Source: Clostridium yunnanense | GTDB taxonomy: Bacteria; Bacillota; Clostridia; Clostridiales; Clostridiaceae | DNA length: 64,000 nucleotides | Direction of reading: 5' to 3' | Assembly (NCBI RefSeq): GCF_016595795.1 | Contig: NZ_JAENHN010000006.1 | Span: forward strand, 215,929 to 279,928 | Part shown: in pieces, positions 23,915-34,617 of the stretch | Layout of the letters: the number at the start of each line of letters is the position of its first letter | Numbering within the stretch: position 1 is the first letter of the stretch | Position numbers and translations under genes: made by a program | The notes under the pieces: model-generated | Databases searched by the model: none | Told to the model about the DNA's origin: nothing | The model's input: only the letters and a program-made list of their open reading frames with translations

Positions 23915-26329
23915 TTAAATTTTATTTTTAACTTTATTTTTATATTCATACATGCGTTTATCTGCAATTTTTATAAGTTGATCAAATTCAACTCCATCAC
24001 TTGGGAAGTTAACAACTCCATAACTATAGCTACAAATTATTTTATTTTCTCCAAAGATTATTGGGTTATTTTTAAACTGTTCACTCAGTTCTTCAAATTT
24101 ATTAATTAAGTTTTGGGAACTAACGTTGAAGAAGACTCCAACAAATTCATCTCCTCCAAATCTTCCTATAATATCAGAACCTCCCAATAAACCCATTAGA
24201 CCCTTTGCAAATGTTTTTATTAACTCATCTCCAACTAAATGGCCGTAATTATCATTAACAAATTTCAGTTCGTTTAAATCAAAAATTGCTGCAAGAAACT
24301 CTTTTTTATCTGTATTCTCATTATATATATTGTTATGAAGTAATTGTTCAAAATAACTTCTATTATATACATTGGTTAATTTATCGTATCTAGACAAATA
24401 TATAGTTTCTTCGTAAAGCTTATGCTTAGTAATAGCAATAGAAGTTTGACTAGTCATATATTCCATCAATTCTATATCCACTTCGTCAAAAATATTATTA
24501 AATATACTATCAATGTTTAAAAAGCCATAGCACTTACCATCTATAAGAATTGGTGAACTAATAGACGATTTTATTTTTATCCCCTCTGCTGTATCTAGCA
24601 TACTCGCAATTTTCATCTTATCAATATCATTAAAAATTACTGTTTTATCCACAGTTTCTCCATTCTTAAACCATGCATCTTCCAATTTAATTGAGAATCT
24701 CTTGATTTCTTCTAAATTATATCCTTTTGCTACAGCTATTTTCAAATTTTCATGCTCATCTAAAAGCAGTATAGATCCACAGTTTGTTGGATCAACACAA
24801 TTAATAACTTTATCTAATATTAATTGAAGCAAATCATTAATATCTGATATTTCATTAATTGAATAGCCAATATTCAGCATGGCTTCTTTTAATGTTGATA
24901 ACTTATTAATTTTTTCCCTATTCTTTTTTTGTTCTGTAATATCTAATATAACTCCAACTAACCCTTTATCCTTCCCTTGTTCATTTACAACAACTGATTT
25001 ACTAAAAATCACATCATGTTCCGTTCCATCTTTATGTATAAGTTTTGATTCATAAACTTGAGTTCCTTCTTCTTTCATCAAACTCATATCTGCCTTATCA
25101 TAGACTTCTGCTAATTTTTCTTCAAATACCGCATATGCAGTATTTCCTAGAAGGTCCTCTTTAGTAATTCCTAAATACTCTGTAAATGCACTATTACAAT
25201 GATTATATACACCGTATTCGTCTTTAGAATATATAGGATTTGGAATTGCATCCATTAAGGTCTCAACAAAATTCAAGTTATTATACAATCTCTCTCGCTG
25301 TAGCTCAAATTCAGTAATATCATTTAAGATCAATATTTTACCAATACTTTCACCAGAACCTTCATATATATTATTAATATTCAACTTATAATATCTTGAT
25401 TGTCCATTATCCTTTATATTGATTAAATTTTCATTATAAGACTCACTGCTTATAGCTTTTAATAATGTCTTATGCTCTTTCAATACATCATCAATTTTTT
25501 TATCTCCTGCCTGTGTGTACTTCAATTGTGGAATAATATTTTTTGATGCATTATTGAAATTAACTATGTTATTTTCAGAATCTAATATTATAACTCCATC
25601 TAACATATTTGAAAAAACTTTTTCTAGTGCTATCGGAGTAATTTTTAATAATTTAAATTTAAATATAGCATAACTAGAAATTATTCCTGAAATAGAAAAG
25701 GCAAGCGGACATAAATCCAACTCAAAGCGAAACACTCTCAGCATATAAGTAATATCTAAAATCCATGGAATTATCCAGGCTATTATTAAAAACAAAATTT
25801 GTTTTCTTATAATCGAAACTGCTTTAAAATAAGCAAATATAAAAATTATTAGACCTACAACCATTACTGCATAGGTATAAATAATATTAACCCAATACCC
25901 TGGTCCACGTACAATATTTGCAATAGGAAAGAGACCACTATTATTCATGTATAGATCTATATAAAAAAGGTGGTGATAATCATTTGTATAATTTAGTATT
26001 AATGTTATGACAGGGATAATAAATAATAGTACTACTATACTTTTCTTAATTTTCTCCTTATGCCCATTAAATTTAAGCGCAAATAATAACCAAACTACAG
26101 GTAGAAAGGCTATTCCTAAATATTCTACCTTAATCCAAAACTTTACCTCTTCAATGCTTGTACATAATATTTCAAAAGCATATCCAAAAGAATAAATTGA
26201 TACTGGAAGTAAAGCTATAGAAACATATATTTTATCTCTTCTCCAAGAAAAATACCCTATGTAAAGAAGTGCAATTGCTGATATTACTAACACAAAACTA
26301 AAAAAAATATTAACCTTCAAAAATATCAC
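23915..26329 (-). CDS. Membrane 7TM-PAS-PAS-GAF-GGDEF diguanylate cyclase
   Basis: This protein of about 800 residues has seven N-terminal membrane segments (about 5-230) of the histidine-kinase 7TM sensor type, a PAS-like region (about 235-340), a second PAS (about 350-465, NPIYSKDEYGVYNHCNSAF to VILDITEQKK), GAF (about 480-625) and a C-terminal GGDEF domain with intact GRFGGDEFVGVFF. It should make cyclic di-GMP in response to membrane and cytoplasmic signals. The usual RxxD inhibitory site before GGDEF is missing (GGSD). The start is GTG 26329 or TTG 26320, both weak. Monocistronic. Confidence 0.9.
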   Translation of the reverse strand: MIFLKVNIFFSFVLVISAIALLYIGYFSWRRDKIYVSIALLPVSIYSFGYAFEILCTSIEEVKFWIKVEYLGIAFLPVVWLLFALKFNGHKEKIKKSIVVLLFIIPVITLILNYTNDYHHLFYIDLYMNNSGLFPIANIVRGPGYWVNIIYTYAVMVVGLIIFIFAYFKAVSIIRKQILFLIIAWIIPWILDITYMLRVFRFELDLCPLAFSISGIISSYAIFKFKLLKITPIALEKVFSNMLDGVIILDSENNIVNFNNASKNIIPQLKYTQAGDKKIDDVLKEHKTLLKAISSESYNENLINIKDNGQSRYYKLNINNIYEGSGESIGKILILNDITEFELQRERLYNNLNFVETLMDAIPNPIYSKDEYGVYNHCNSAFTEYLGITKEDLLGNTAYAVFEEKLAEVYDKADMSLMKEEGTQVYESKLIHKDGTEHDVIFSKSVVVNEQGKDKGLVGVILDITEQKKNREKINKLSTLKEAMLNIGYSINEISDINDLLQLILDKVINCVDPTNCGSILLLDEHENLKIAVAKGYNLEEIKRFSIKLEDAWFKNGETVDKTVIFNDIDKMKIASMLDTAEGIKIKSSISSPILIDGKCYGFLNIDSIFNNIFDEVDIELMEYMTSQTSIAITKHKLYEETIYLSRYDKLTNVYNRSYFEQLLHNNIYNENTDKKEFLAAIFDLNELKFVNDNYGHLVGDELIKTFAKGLMGLLGGSDIIGRFGGDEFVGVFFNVSSQNLINKFEELSEQFKNNPIIFGENKIICSYSYGVVNFPSDGVEFDQLIKIADKRMYEYKNKVKNKI

Positions 26330-26565
26330 CCCAATTACCTATTATACTAAACATTTACTAAAAATCTCTACCACTACTGTATTATTTTTATATTTTATAC
26401 ATTAAACTGTATTTAAAACAGTTATACACTTTATGCTTTAGCATTTAATAGTTTATTTCTTGCTCTAATTTATTTTTAATTTATAGGTTCTACTAAGTTT
26501 TATTCATAGAAGTTGCGTAGTAAACACACTTTAATTTATGAATCAAATTAAATAGAACTTATATA

Positions 26566-26611
26566 TTAAAATAACCCACAAAAACTTTTATATTTTTGTG
26601 GGTTATTTTAA
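26566..26611. terminator. Terminator downstream of SDR gene
   Basis: Perfect 19-base arms (TTAAAATAACCCACAAAAA and inverse) around an 8-base loop, just after the SDR stop on the minus strand. Upstream sequence 26340-26565 shows no gene. Confidence 0.8.
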
Positions 26612-26625
26612 TATATGCTTTTCTT

Positions 26626-27414
26626 TTATTCTGGTTGTTTTCCGATGTAAGCTAAAATCCCTCCGTCTACATATAAAACATGACCATTTACAAAATCTGA
26701 TGCATCAGATGCTAAGAATATAGCTGGTCCAGTTAAATCTTCTGGTGTTCCCCAACGTGCAGCAGGAGTTTTAGCTATAATAAAACTATTGAAAGGATTT
26801 CCTTCTGTTCTTAGAGGTTCAGTTTGAGGTGTTGCTATATATCCCGGTCCAAGTCCATTGCATTGAATATTGTATTTGCCGTATTCAGAAGCAATGTTCT
26901 TTGTTAACATCTTAAGTCCCCCCTTTGCTGCTGCATAAGCAGAAACTGTTTCTCTTCCGAGTTCACTCATCATAGAACATATATTTATTATTTTTCCATG
27001 CCCCTTTTTAATCATTCCAGGAATTACAGCCTTAGATACTATAAAAGGTGCGTTTAAGTCTACATCTATAACCTTTCTAAAATCTTCAGCTTTCATTTCA
27101 AGCATAGGAATTCTCTTTATTATTCCAGCATTATTTACAAGAATATCGATTATTCCAATCTCTTTTTCTATGTTCTCAACTGTCTCATTTACCTTTTCTT
27201 CGTCAGTAACATCGCATACATACCCAAAAGCTTTTATTCCCTCTGCTTCATAAGTTTTTATTCCTTTATCAACTAATTCTTCGTTAATATCATTAAAAAC
27301 TATTGTTGCCCCAGCTTCTGCGTAAGCTTTTGCAATGCCAAAACCTATACCATAAGATGCACCAGTTACAAATGCTATTTTACCTTCTAGGGAAAAGTTC
27401 TTTAATATACTCAT
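26626..27414 (-). CDS. SDR oxidoreductase, gluconate 5-dehydrogenase-like
   Basis: This 262-residue classical short-chain dehydrogenase has TGASYGIG (about 18-25, cofactor), NNAG (about 91-94), catalytic Ser in ICSMMSELG and YAAAK (about 159-163), and ends GHVLYVDGGILAYIGKQ. The overall pattern (MKAEDFRKVIDVDLNAPF, RWGTPEDLTGPAIFLASD) is that of gluconate 5-dehydrogenase/2-keto-gluconate reductases. It stands alone, with AAGGAGG before the ATG. Substrate specificity is inferred by family only. Confidence 0.82.
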   Translation of the reverse strand: MSILKNFSLEGKIAFVTGASYGIGFGIAKAYAEAGATIVFNDINEELVDKGIKTYEAEGIKAFGYVCDVTDEEKVNETVENIEKEIGIIDILVNNAGIIKRIPMLEMKAEDFRKVIDVDLNAPFIVSKAVIPGMIKKGHGKIINICSMMSELGRETVSAYAAAKGGLKMLTKNIASEYGKYNIQCNGLGPGYIATPQTEPLRTEGNPFNSFIIAKTPAARWGTPEDLTGPAIFLASDASDFVNGHVLYVDGGILAYIGKQPE

Positions 27415-27699
27415 TAAAATATTCCTCCTTGAATTTACAATTTTTCTTTTGATACCTTAATTATACATTTTAATTTAAACTATTTCTTGTTATATTCTTC
27501 TAAAAACATTGCAAATATTGAACTATCAATAATAATATTTACTATTTTTCAGTCTAAAAATTGACAATCTGCATTTCAGAAATCATAGGAATTTTGAAGA
27601 TAGTTTTCAGAATAAAGGGATACATACATAGTAACAATTGCATACTCTCAATCATATTTTACTGATATAAATTAACATTAAGTGAGTTGAAGATATAAA

Positions 27700-28965
27700 A
27701 TGATTTATGATAAACAACTATCTATAATAGAAACCAATTTGAAAATAAGTTTTGAAGGAAAATCCTTAGAGCTTATAAATCCTATATACAGAGATATCAA
27801 TCGTTATTTCCTTCCCATACTGGAGTTTATTAACCAAGTAGGAGGTAATTGTACTATTACGGCAGGCAAAATAAATATACTCTTTAAACAGAAATCTCCA
27901 ATAAGTATAAATTACAAGACTGATGATTATAAATTTACTATAGTTGGCAAGATATTGTATTTATCACTATTTGATATGTGCACAATATTGAACGTTAAAT
28001 CTAGATGGGATTATAATAGTAGATCTATTTCACTATATTGGAATAAGGCTAAACATGAAAGCCTTACAAGGACTCCTGGAAAAGTGGCTTTAATAAGATT
28101 TGAAGATATCACTGCAGGTGATGAGTATTTGGATTCTGACAACTTGGAGAAATTTAGGGTTGTTGCAGATTTTATGTTTTCAACCGGTGTACCCTTTCAT
28201 ATAGCGTGGATACCAAGATTTGTTGATCCTCCAAATGGCATTGACAATGATATATCTAAACACTATAGCATGCCTAATGCCAACTTTCTTTTCACAATTG
28301 AATATTTACTAAATAAAAACGGTATACTTGGTTTACATGGATATACTCATCAGTATGGCAGTGAAGTAAGTGGAGAAGGTACTGAGTTTAATGAAGAACG
28401 GAATACTGATGAAGATATTATAAGAAAAAGGATTGAAGCAGCTATTAATACCGCAAAAAAATTGGAACTTCCATTTAAGTTTTTTGAGAGTCCTCATTAT
28501 GCCTCTACTGAGTTTCAGCAAAGTATATTTGAACAATATTTTGACATAATTTATGAAGGCTGCGTAGGCATTTGGGGCGATAAAATAGTTAGGAGTCCTA
28601 GGAATCATAAAACCTTATATATCCCAACACCTCTAAGCTACGTAGAAGGAAAAGACGGTACGGAAAAAATGCTGAATAGAATAAATAATTTAGATGCATC
28701 AACCTTGGCTAGTCTATTTTATCACCCATATAAGGATTTTGAATACATAACTCTTCAAAATGGTACTAACGGCTACCCATTGAGTAAGTATTCAAAGAAT
28801 TCACCACTTCACCGAATAATAAAAGCTTTATATGATAAAAATTATAACTTTTCAAAAATCACAAGCTTAGACGTCAATACTAAGAAAAGTTCATTTATCA
28901 AATCTTTTTTTAATTTTTCTAAATTATATAAATTTCTTAACTCTAAATTTAAAGGTATTAAATAA
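27700..28965 (+). CDS. DUF2334 / polysaccharide deacetylase-like protein
   Basis: This 421-residue protein has an N-terminal copper-amine-oxidase-like/beta region (about 1-120) and then a DUF2334 deacetylase-type barrel. VALIRFEDITAGDEYLD gives the metal-binding Asp/Glu start, FHIAWIPRFVDPP a family motif, and GILGLHGYTHQYGSE the HxxxH metal motif. FFESPHYAS and SLFYHPYKDF are further conserved patches. No signal peptide is visible. Likely substrates are cell-surface polysaccharides. The ribosome binding site is weak. Monocistronic. Confidence 0.78.
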   Translation: MIYDKQLSIIETNLKISFEGKSLELINPIYRDINRYFLPILEFINQVGGNCTITAGKINILFKQKSPISINYKTDDYKFTIVGKILYLSLFDMCTILNVKSRWDYNSRSISLYWNKAKHESLTRTPGKVALIRFEDITAGDEYLDSDNLEKFRVVADFMFSTGVPFHIAWIPRFVDPPNGIDNDISKHYSMPNANFLFTIEYLLNKNGILGLHGYTHQYGSEVSGEGTEFNEERNTDEDIIRKRIEAAINTAKKLELPFKFFESPHYASTEFQQSIFEQYFDIIYEGCVGIWGDKIVRSPRNHKTLYIPTPLSYVEGKDGTEKMLNRINNLDASTLASLFYHPYKDFEYITLQNGTNGYPLSKYSKNSPLHRIIKALYDKNYNFSKITSLDVNTKKSSFIKSFFNFSKLYKFLNSKFKGIK

Positions 28966-29006
28966 TTTTGATAAATGCGGACTGCAATCAGATTTAATAT
29001 ACAAAA

Positions 29007-29099
29007 ATGAACCACTTCACTTTAGAATTTATATTTCTAATATTCTCCGCTCATAACCTAGAGAAGTTTTAAAAATAATTTCATATTGAAGTGGTTCAT
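29007..29099. repeat. Long-range inverted repeat downstream of DUF2334 gene
   Basis: Two perfect 13-base arms (ATGAACCACTTCA at 29007 and its inverse ending at 29099) enclose 67 bases. It lies between convergent genes and may act as a bidirectional terminator or be a small mobile-repeat relic. Confidence 0.5.
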
Positions 29100-29145
29100 C
29101 TTTATAGTTTTCTTAGTTCAACTATTAGTTTATACATAGAATTCC

Positions 29146-29487
29146 TTATATCTTTTTAACGAATTCAGATTTTAAACTCATTGCTCCAAATCCATCAATT
29201 TTGCAATCAATATTGTGATCTCCATCAACTAAACGTATATTTTTTACTTTTGTCCCCTTCTTTAAAGCTGATGAAGCACCCTTCACTTTAAGATCTTTAA
29301 TTATTGTTATAGAATCACCATCACTTAAAATATTTCCATTTGAATCTTTAACAACTTTAACATCTTCATTATTTTGATTTTCTGATCCTACAGTCCATTC
29401 ATGAGAGCATTCTGGACAAATTAGAACCTCTCCATCTTCATAGGTATATTCTGAATTACATTTTGGACAGTTCGGCAAATTATTCAT
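29146..29487 (-). CDS. PhnA/YjdM-family zinc ribbon protein
   Basis: The 113 residues include an N-terminal zinc ribbon [25 protein letters not shown] (two CxxC pairs, about 8-30) and a C-terminal PhnA core [36 protein letters not shown]. The family is widespread in bacteria and named from the phn region, but is not proven to act on phosphonates. GGAGG precedes the ATG. It is a single gene. Confidence 0.88.
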   Translation of the reverse strand: MNNLPNCPKCNSEYTYEDGEVLICPECSHEWTVGSENQNNEDVKVVKDSNGNILSDGDSITIIKDLKVKGASSALKKGTKVKNIRLVDGDHNIDCKIDGFGAMSLKSEFVKKI

Positions 29488-29685
29488 TAGTTCATTTCCT
29501 CCGTTTGTTTTTATTAATTCTTACACAGATGGCTAGCTTTATAACAGAATTATATGATATCATATTTCTATCAATTAACAAACAGCAAGGAAAAAACTAA
29601 TTATTTATTTCATTGATCTTTTTCTTATGGTAGAAGAAAATCCTTACCTTTGAAGCTTTCTCCAAAATATAATTAAAATCCTCTA

Positions 29686-31140
29686 TTATTCTGTGAAATT
29701 CTCTTTGATATATTTAACCGCATTTTCACCAGCAATTCTTCCTGAATTTACTGCAAATCCTAAAGTATTTCCTGGAAGCACAAATACATAATCAGGGTTA
29801 CATACAGAATTTGCATCTGTTCCTGCTGCAAATAATCCTGGTATTACTTTGTCTTCAGTATCAATTACTTCTGTGTTATAGTTTATTTTTATTCCTCCTA
29901 AGCTTCCATATGCACTTGGAGCAAATTTCAACGCATAGAACTTTGGTCCAACTAATGGCTTTAAATATTTTGGATTTTTATTAAATAATGTATCAGTTGA
30001 CTTACAGCATTCATTGTAATCATTTAACGTCTTTACAAGTCCTTCTTTATCAATTCCTGTTTTTTCTGCCAATTCTTCAATGGAATCTGCTATAAATAAT
30101 ACATCGTTTCCATTTTTAATAAGATCATTCATCTCTTGTTTAAAATCATCCATACTAATATTAGAAGTAACAACATTGATTAAATCTAAACCATTTTTCT
30201 CATATTGTTTCATTATACTTTCATCTATAATAGAGAATACTGTTCTATTTTTTTGTCTACAGATAGCATTAACTGAAAACACAGGATTTTCAACTACAGC
30301 TTCATCATAAAATCTTTCTCCATCTAGATTTACAAAAAGATTAGGTTGTCTAAATGGAAGTTCAATTGGCGCATATCCACCTGTATTAGGTGCAAAGAAA
30401 ACTAATTCCATATCCATTCTATCTCTTGCTGCTCCAGCTTCCCATGCCATGCTGATCCCATCACCTGTAAGCCCTGGTATCCTATATGAGAACAGATCCT
30501 TTCCCCACTCAAATTTTGTATATTTATTAATAAATTCAGGACTATCTCCAAATCCACCTGTTGCAACAATTACAGCAGAACCAAATGCTTCAATTTCTCC
30601 ATCTTTATCTTTCGCCACTACTCCTATAATTTCACCATTATCTTTAATTAGACTTTGGATTGGTGATTCTAAGCAGATTTTAACGCCCAATTCTTCCGCT
30701 CTATCAGTCATTGCTTTGATCATAGTAGCTGCCGCTCTAAGTCCAGGTGCTCCTGTCTTTGGCTGAACAATATGCCAAGTGGCTTCTGAACCAGGAAAAT
30801 ATTTTGATGGTAGTGCAAATTTTACCCCCATAGCTTCTAACCATTCAATTGTACTTGCTGATTTATAAATATAATTCTTTACAAGTCTTGCATCTGAGCG
30901 CCAGTGCGTATAATCCATGAATTTTTGAAACGCTCCTTCTCTTGTGCAATCAACAAGCCTTTCCTTTTGCATTTTAGTTTCTACTCCTAAAAGCCCCATT
31001 GCCATATTGGCACATCCACCAGTAGTATTTGCTTTTTCAAATACTATAACTTCAGCTCCTTGTTCTGCAGCTGCGATTGCTGCTGCAAGTCCTGCTGCTC
31101 CTCCACCTACAATAATTACATCTGATTCCATTTCACGCAT
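29686..31140 (-). CDS. FAD-dependent fumarate reductase/succinate dehydrogenase-like flavoprotein
   Basis: This 484-residue protein has an N-terminal FAD-binding motif DVIIVGGGAAGLAAAIAAAEQG and TTGGCANMAMG, plus the FAD_binding_2 C-terminal region (GSLGGIKINYNTEVID, GLFAAGTDANSVC, NTLGFAVNSGRIAGENA). It belongs to the family that reduces fumarate, urocanate, acrylates or 3-oxosteroids. The substrate is unknown. No Sec signal or heme domain is present, so it is cytosolic. It is the last gene of a three-gene unit with two electron-input subunits upstream. GGAGG lies 8 bases before the ATG. Confidence 0.85.
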   Translation of the reverse strand: MREMESDVIIVGGGAAGLAAAIAAAEQGAEVIVFEKANTTGGCANMAMGLLGVETKMQKERLVDCTREGAFQKFMDYTHWRSDARLVKNYIYKSASTIEWLEAMGVKFALPSKYFPGSEATWHIVQPKTGAPGLRAAATMIKAMTDRAEELGVKICLESPIQSLIKDNGEIIGVVAKDKDGEIEAFGSAVIVATGGFGDSPEFINKYTKFEWGKDLFSYRIPGLTGDGISMAWEAGAARDRMDMELVFFAPNTGGYAPIELPFRQPNLFVNLDGERFYDEAVVENPVFSVNAICRQKNRTVFSIIDESIMKQYEKNGLDLINVVTSNISMDDFKQEMNDLIKNGNDVLFIADSIEELAEKTGIDKEGLVKTLNDYNECCKSTDTLFNKNPKYLKPLVGPKFYALKFAPSAYGSLGGIKINYNTEVIDTEDKVIPGLFAAGTDANSVCNPDYVFVLPGNTLGFAVNSGRIAGENAVKYIKENFTE

Positions 31141-31200
31141 ATTTGTTACCTCCTAAATTTAATTAATGACTTAAATATATATATTAATTATGATTATGAA

Positions 31201-32445
31201 CTATCTTCTTCGTCTTCTCCCAAGTCCAAGGCCTTTCTTCTCACTTAAAGCGCTTTCATCAAAACTCCCAACTTCTATTAGTTCTGATGGTAATTTTGGT
31301 TTTACTGACCCATATCTCTTTACTGCTTTTACTTTGCATATCTCTTCACATTTTTTACATTTATCACAAGAATCTATATCAATCATATGAATTAAATTAT
31401 TTCCACCCTTGATTGCCTCTTGAGGACAATTAATACAATCGCCACAACCATTACAAACCTTTGGATCTATAAAGTAATTAGAATAGGCTATACAATTTAG
31501 TGTATTGCATATTTTTCTATCAATATGCTTTTCAAATTCATCTCTAAACTTATTAATAGCTGTATATAATGGATTAGAAGCACTCTTTCCAAAATCGCAC
31601 AAAGTTCCAATTTTAATTGTTTCACATAGCTCCATAGCTACACTAATGTCACTCTCTTTACCTTTTCCTTCGGTTGCATCCTTAATGATTTTATATAATT
31701 GGTAAATTCCTTCCCTGCAATATACACATTTTCCGCAGGTTTCTTTGCTATTGTCTAACATTCTTTGAGTTGCCCAATCCACAACACAGGTGTCAACGTT
31801 ATAAACCTCTATTTTTGATACTTCTAACATCGTTCCATGCCCAATTAAGTTTGAATATAAAAATGGAGTATCTAGTTCTTCTTCTGTGAAAATAGCACCT
31901 GTATTTCCACCTACCTGTACAAACTTTATTGCTTTCTCAGATTTAGTTCCGCCACCATATTCACTTATAATTTGCCTTAAGGATATTCCAAATGGAATTT
32001 CATAGATTCTAGAATCTTTAACATCTCCAGCTATTGAAATGATCTTTTTAGGAATATAATTTTCTTCCAATGAACTCTTAAGTGCATAGAAGGTTTCTGC
32101 ATTATGCACCAATGTTATTTCATTAAATACCTCTTTTTCAAAAACTTTCTTATCACCAACTAACACTACTTCAATTTCATATTCTTCTAATTTCACTTTG
32201 AAATCACTATAAAACTCGCTAAGATAAATTTTAACTTTTTCTATACCTAGTTCATTTTTGCATATCTTAATTCCATCAATAACTTGATTCATGTGTTTTT
32301 CTAATAGATATTTTATATTTTGACTTTGATTACTATCTTCGATAAAAAGGCATGCTAGTTCTCTCCACTCTCTATTTTTCCATCTATCCATAAGATTTGA
32401 ATTTTTTATTCCATGCCCTAATATTTTTATGTTTTCTACTATCAT
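31201..32445 (-). CDS. NuoF/HndC-like iron-sulfur flavoprotein subunit
   Basis: The 414 residues comprise a degenerate N-terminal region (about 1-130, without the clear NAD/FMN glycine loops of full NuoF), an SLBB-like segment (about 145-185), a NuoF-type 4Fe-4S motif CGKCVYCREG with a following Cys (TLCDFG), and two C-terminal ferredoxin motifs (CNGCGDCINCP, CDKCKKCEEICK). It ends with an odd poly-Arg tail. Likely it carries electrons between its upstream partner and the flavoprotein, perhaps via ferredoxin. Confidence 0.8.
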   Translation of the reverse strand: MIVENIKILGHGIKNSNLMDRWKNREWRELACLFIEDSNQSQNIKYLLEKHMNQVIDGIKICKNELGIEKVKIYLSEFYSDFKVKLEEYEIEVVLVGDKKVFEKEVFNEITLVHNAETFYALKSSLEENYIPKKIISIAGDVKDSRIYEIPFGISLRQIISEYGGGTKSEKAIKFVQVGGNTGAIFTEEELDTPFLYSNLIGHGTMLEVSKIEVYNVDTCVVDWATQRMLDNSKETCGKCVYCREGIYQLYKIIKDATEGKGKESDISVAMELCETIKIGTLCDFGKSASNPLYTAINKFRDEFEKHIDRKICNTLNCIAYSNYFIDPKVCNGCGDCINCPQEAIKGGNNLIHMIDIDSCDKCKKCEEICKVKAVKRYGSVKPKLPSELIEVGSFDESALSEKKGLGLGRRRRR

Positions 32446-32458
32446 TTTTTCACCGCCT

Positions 32459-34567
32459 TTACTTTACCTTATATTCAGTCCAAAATTTTGCTTTTGTAAT
32501 TTTAGGACGTAAATCACACTGAAGACATCTAGAAGCCTCACATTGTGCAGTCTTTGTATCAAATCCAACTGTCATCAACTTAAAATTATCCACTCTTTTG
32601 TCAACCGGAATACATTTATAATGACTACATTCCTTTTTAGCAAAATCTTCTTCCATTCCTATCCTTTGATTTAAAGGTTGCTCAGATGATAAGACTTCAT
32701 CTATTATTCCATCTCCCCCTAAATATTTATCAATGCTTGATACAGCTTTTCTTGCTCCTGCTATTGCCTGAATTACAGATGCTGTTCCTGTCACTGCATC
32801 TCCAACAGCAAAAATCCCATCTTTATTAGTTTTATTACAATCATCAATATTTACCAAACCTCTTCCGTTAAGCTCAATTTCTTCAAATGCTCCAAGGTCT
32901 GCTCTCTGCCCTGTTGCAAAAATTATCATTTCACCTTTAATTAAATGTTCTGAGTTTTCTTTGATATTTAATATCAATTTCTTATTTTCATCGAAGTGAA
33001 AACTTTCAACTTCCTGACATACTATTCCACAAACATTTCCACCATTATCTTCAACTTTTATAAAAGTTCTGCTATTGTAAATTTGGATTCCTTCTTCAAT
33101 TGCTTCTTCGATTTCTTCGTCACTTGCAGTCATGTGTCCTTGTCCTTCTAAGCAAACAACTGAAACACTTTCAGCTCCTAACCTCTTTGCTGATCTTGCA
33201 CAATCAAACGCCACATTTCCTCCACCTAAAACAACAACCGATTTCTTCATGTCAATATCTATATCTATCAAATCTCTTCTTAAGAAATCAATATTTACAT
33301 ACACATCCTTCAAGTCAGCCCCAGGAATTGGAATTCTTACACCTTTATCTGTTCCTATAGCAATTACAACTGCATCATAGTTCTCTTTTAATTCTTTTAA
33401 TGATTCTACTTTGCTGTTAGTGATAATGTTTACTCCTACTTCACGAATTACATCTATTTCGGATTCTACAACTTCTTTTGGAAGACGATAATCTGGGATA
33501 CCTGCCGATAGCATCCCTCCTGCTACTGGGAGTTTTTCATATACATCTACTGCATGTCCAAGTTTCGCAAGATAGTAAGCTGTAGTAAGTCCTGCTGGCC
33601 CTGATCCAATAATTGCAGCTTTTTTATCAGTTTTATCCTTTTTAAAAGCTTTAGCTTTCCATCTATAAGAATCAGCCTCAGCTGCAAATCTCTTTAATTC
33701 TCTTATTGAAACTGCTCCATTTATGTCTTTTCTCCTACATGCAGCTTCACAAAACCGCATACATACAAGGCCTAGAGATTTTGGAAATGGTGCTTTTTCA
33801 CGAATTACTGCTGCTGCTTCATCGAAATTTCCATCCTTTATGTAACGAACATATTTAGGAACATTAATTCCTGCTGGACATTCCTGCTTACATGGAATTA
33901 ATACCTCATCTCTATTCCCATCTTTGAATACACCTTTTTTATCTTGAAGCGCTCCTGTTGGACATACTTCAACGCAAGCCCCACAAAAACGGCAGTTTGC
34001 ATCTGACAATGATAATCCATTTTTAACTCCAACATAAATTCTATCTTCTTCATTTTTGTCATAATCTAAAATTCCAACACCTCTGATATCATGACAAGCT
34101 CTTACACATCTGCCACAGGCTACACATCGATTTAAATCTCTAATTATTAATGGATTTTCTGTTTCCACAGGTACAGCATTAAGAGTCCTTCTTAATCTTG
34201 AGGTACTTACACCTAAATATTGAATTAACGATTGCAATTCGCATTTTAAATATTTTGGACATGTAGTACAATCGTCTACATGATTAGCAAGCATTAGTTC
34301 CATTGACAATCTTCGCATCTCATCAAGTTTTTCTGATTTTGTTTTAACAATCATTCCTTCTTCAATTGTTGTAGTACATGAGGTTTGTATATCATTTTTT
34401 CCTGATATTTCAACTACACATAATTTACAACCTCCAACATCATGAAGATCTGGATGATGGCAAAGATGAGGAATATAAATATCTGCCTCCTCAGCTACCT
34501 GCATGATTGTTTTATTTTTATCAGCATACAATTCTATATTATCTATTATGACTTTGATATTACTCAT
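32459..34567 (-). CDS. NuoG-like 2Fe-2S/4Fe-4S domain fused to GltD-type NAD(P)H oxidoreductase
   Basis: This 702-residue fusion is read from ATG 34567 (GGAGG upstream). The order is: 2Fe-2S ferredoxin (about 1-90, HLCHHPDLHDVGGCKLC), His/Cys 4Fe-4S motif (HVDDCTTCPKYLKC), two 4Fe-4S motifs (CVACGRCVRAC, CRFCGACVEVC), then from about 230 a GltD-like domain with its own CKQECPAGINV and CMRFCEAACRR clusters, FAD motif IIGSGPAGLTTAYYLAK and NAD(P) motif VVLGGGNVAFDCAR. It probably takes electrons from NAD(P)H. It is the first gene of the operon. Confidence 0.87.
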   Translation of the reverse strand: MSNIKVIIDNIELYADKNKTIMQVAEEADIYIPHLCHHPDLHDVGGCKLCVVEISGKNDIQTSCTTTIEEGMIVKTKSEKLDEMRRLSMELMLANHVDDCTTCPKYLKCELQSLIQYLGVSTSRLRRTLNAVPVETENPLIIRDLNRCVACGRCVRACHDIRGVGILDYDKNEEDRIYVGVKNGLSLSDANCRFCGACVEVCPTGALQDKKGVFKDGNRDEVLIPCKQECPAGINVPKYVRYIKDGNFDEAAAVIREKAPFPKSLGLVCMRFCEAACRRKDINGAVSIRELKRFAAEADSYRWKAKAFKKDKTDKKAAIIGSGPAGLTTAYYLAKLGHAVDVYEKLPVAGGMLSAGIPDYRLPKEVVESEIDVIREVGVNIITNSKVESLKELKENYDAVVIAIGTDKGVRIPIPGADLKDVYVNIDFLRRDLIDIDIDMKKSVVVLGGGNVAFDCARSAKRLGAESVSVVCLEGQGHMTASDEEIEEAIEEGIQIYNSRTFIKVEDNGGNVCGIVCQEVESFHFDENKKLILNIKENSEHLIKGEMIIFATGQRADLGAFEEIELNGRGLVNIDDCNKTNKDGIFAVGDAVTGTASVIQAIAGARKAVSSIDKYLGGDGIIDEVLSSEQPLNQRIGMEEDFAKKECSHYKCIPVDKRVDNFKLMTVGFDTKTAQCEASRCLQCDLRPKITKAKFWTEYKVK

Positions 34568-34617
34568 GTTAACCTCCACTTTTCTTGACTCTTGTACAAA
34601 AGTTACTTTATACTATA

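Noticed and set aside
28333..28608. A 91-codon minus-strand frame inside the DUF2334 gene
   Set aside because: It overlaps a well-supported gene, has no ribosome binding site, and its composition follows the antisense of that gene.
33100..33380. Two overlapping plus-strand frames of more than 80 codons
   Set aside because: They lie antisense to the GltD-like domain, which has full motif support, and have no ribosome binding site.
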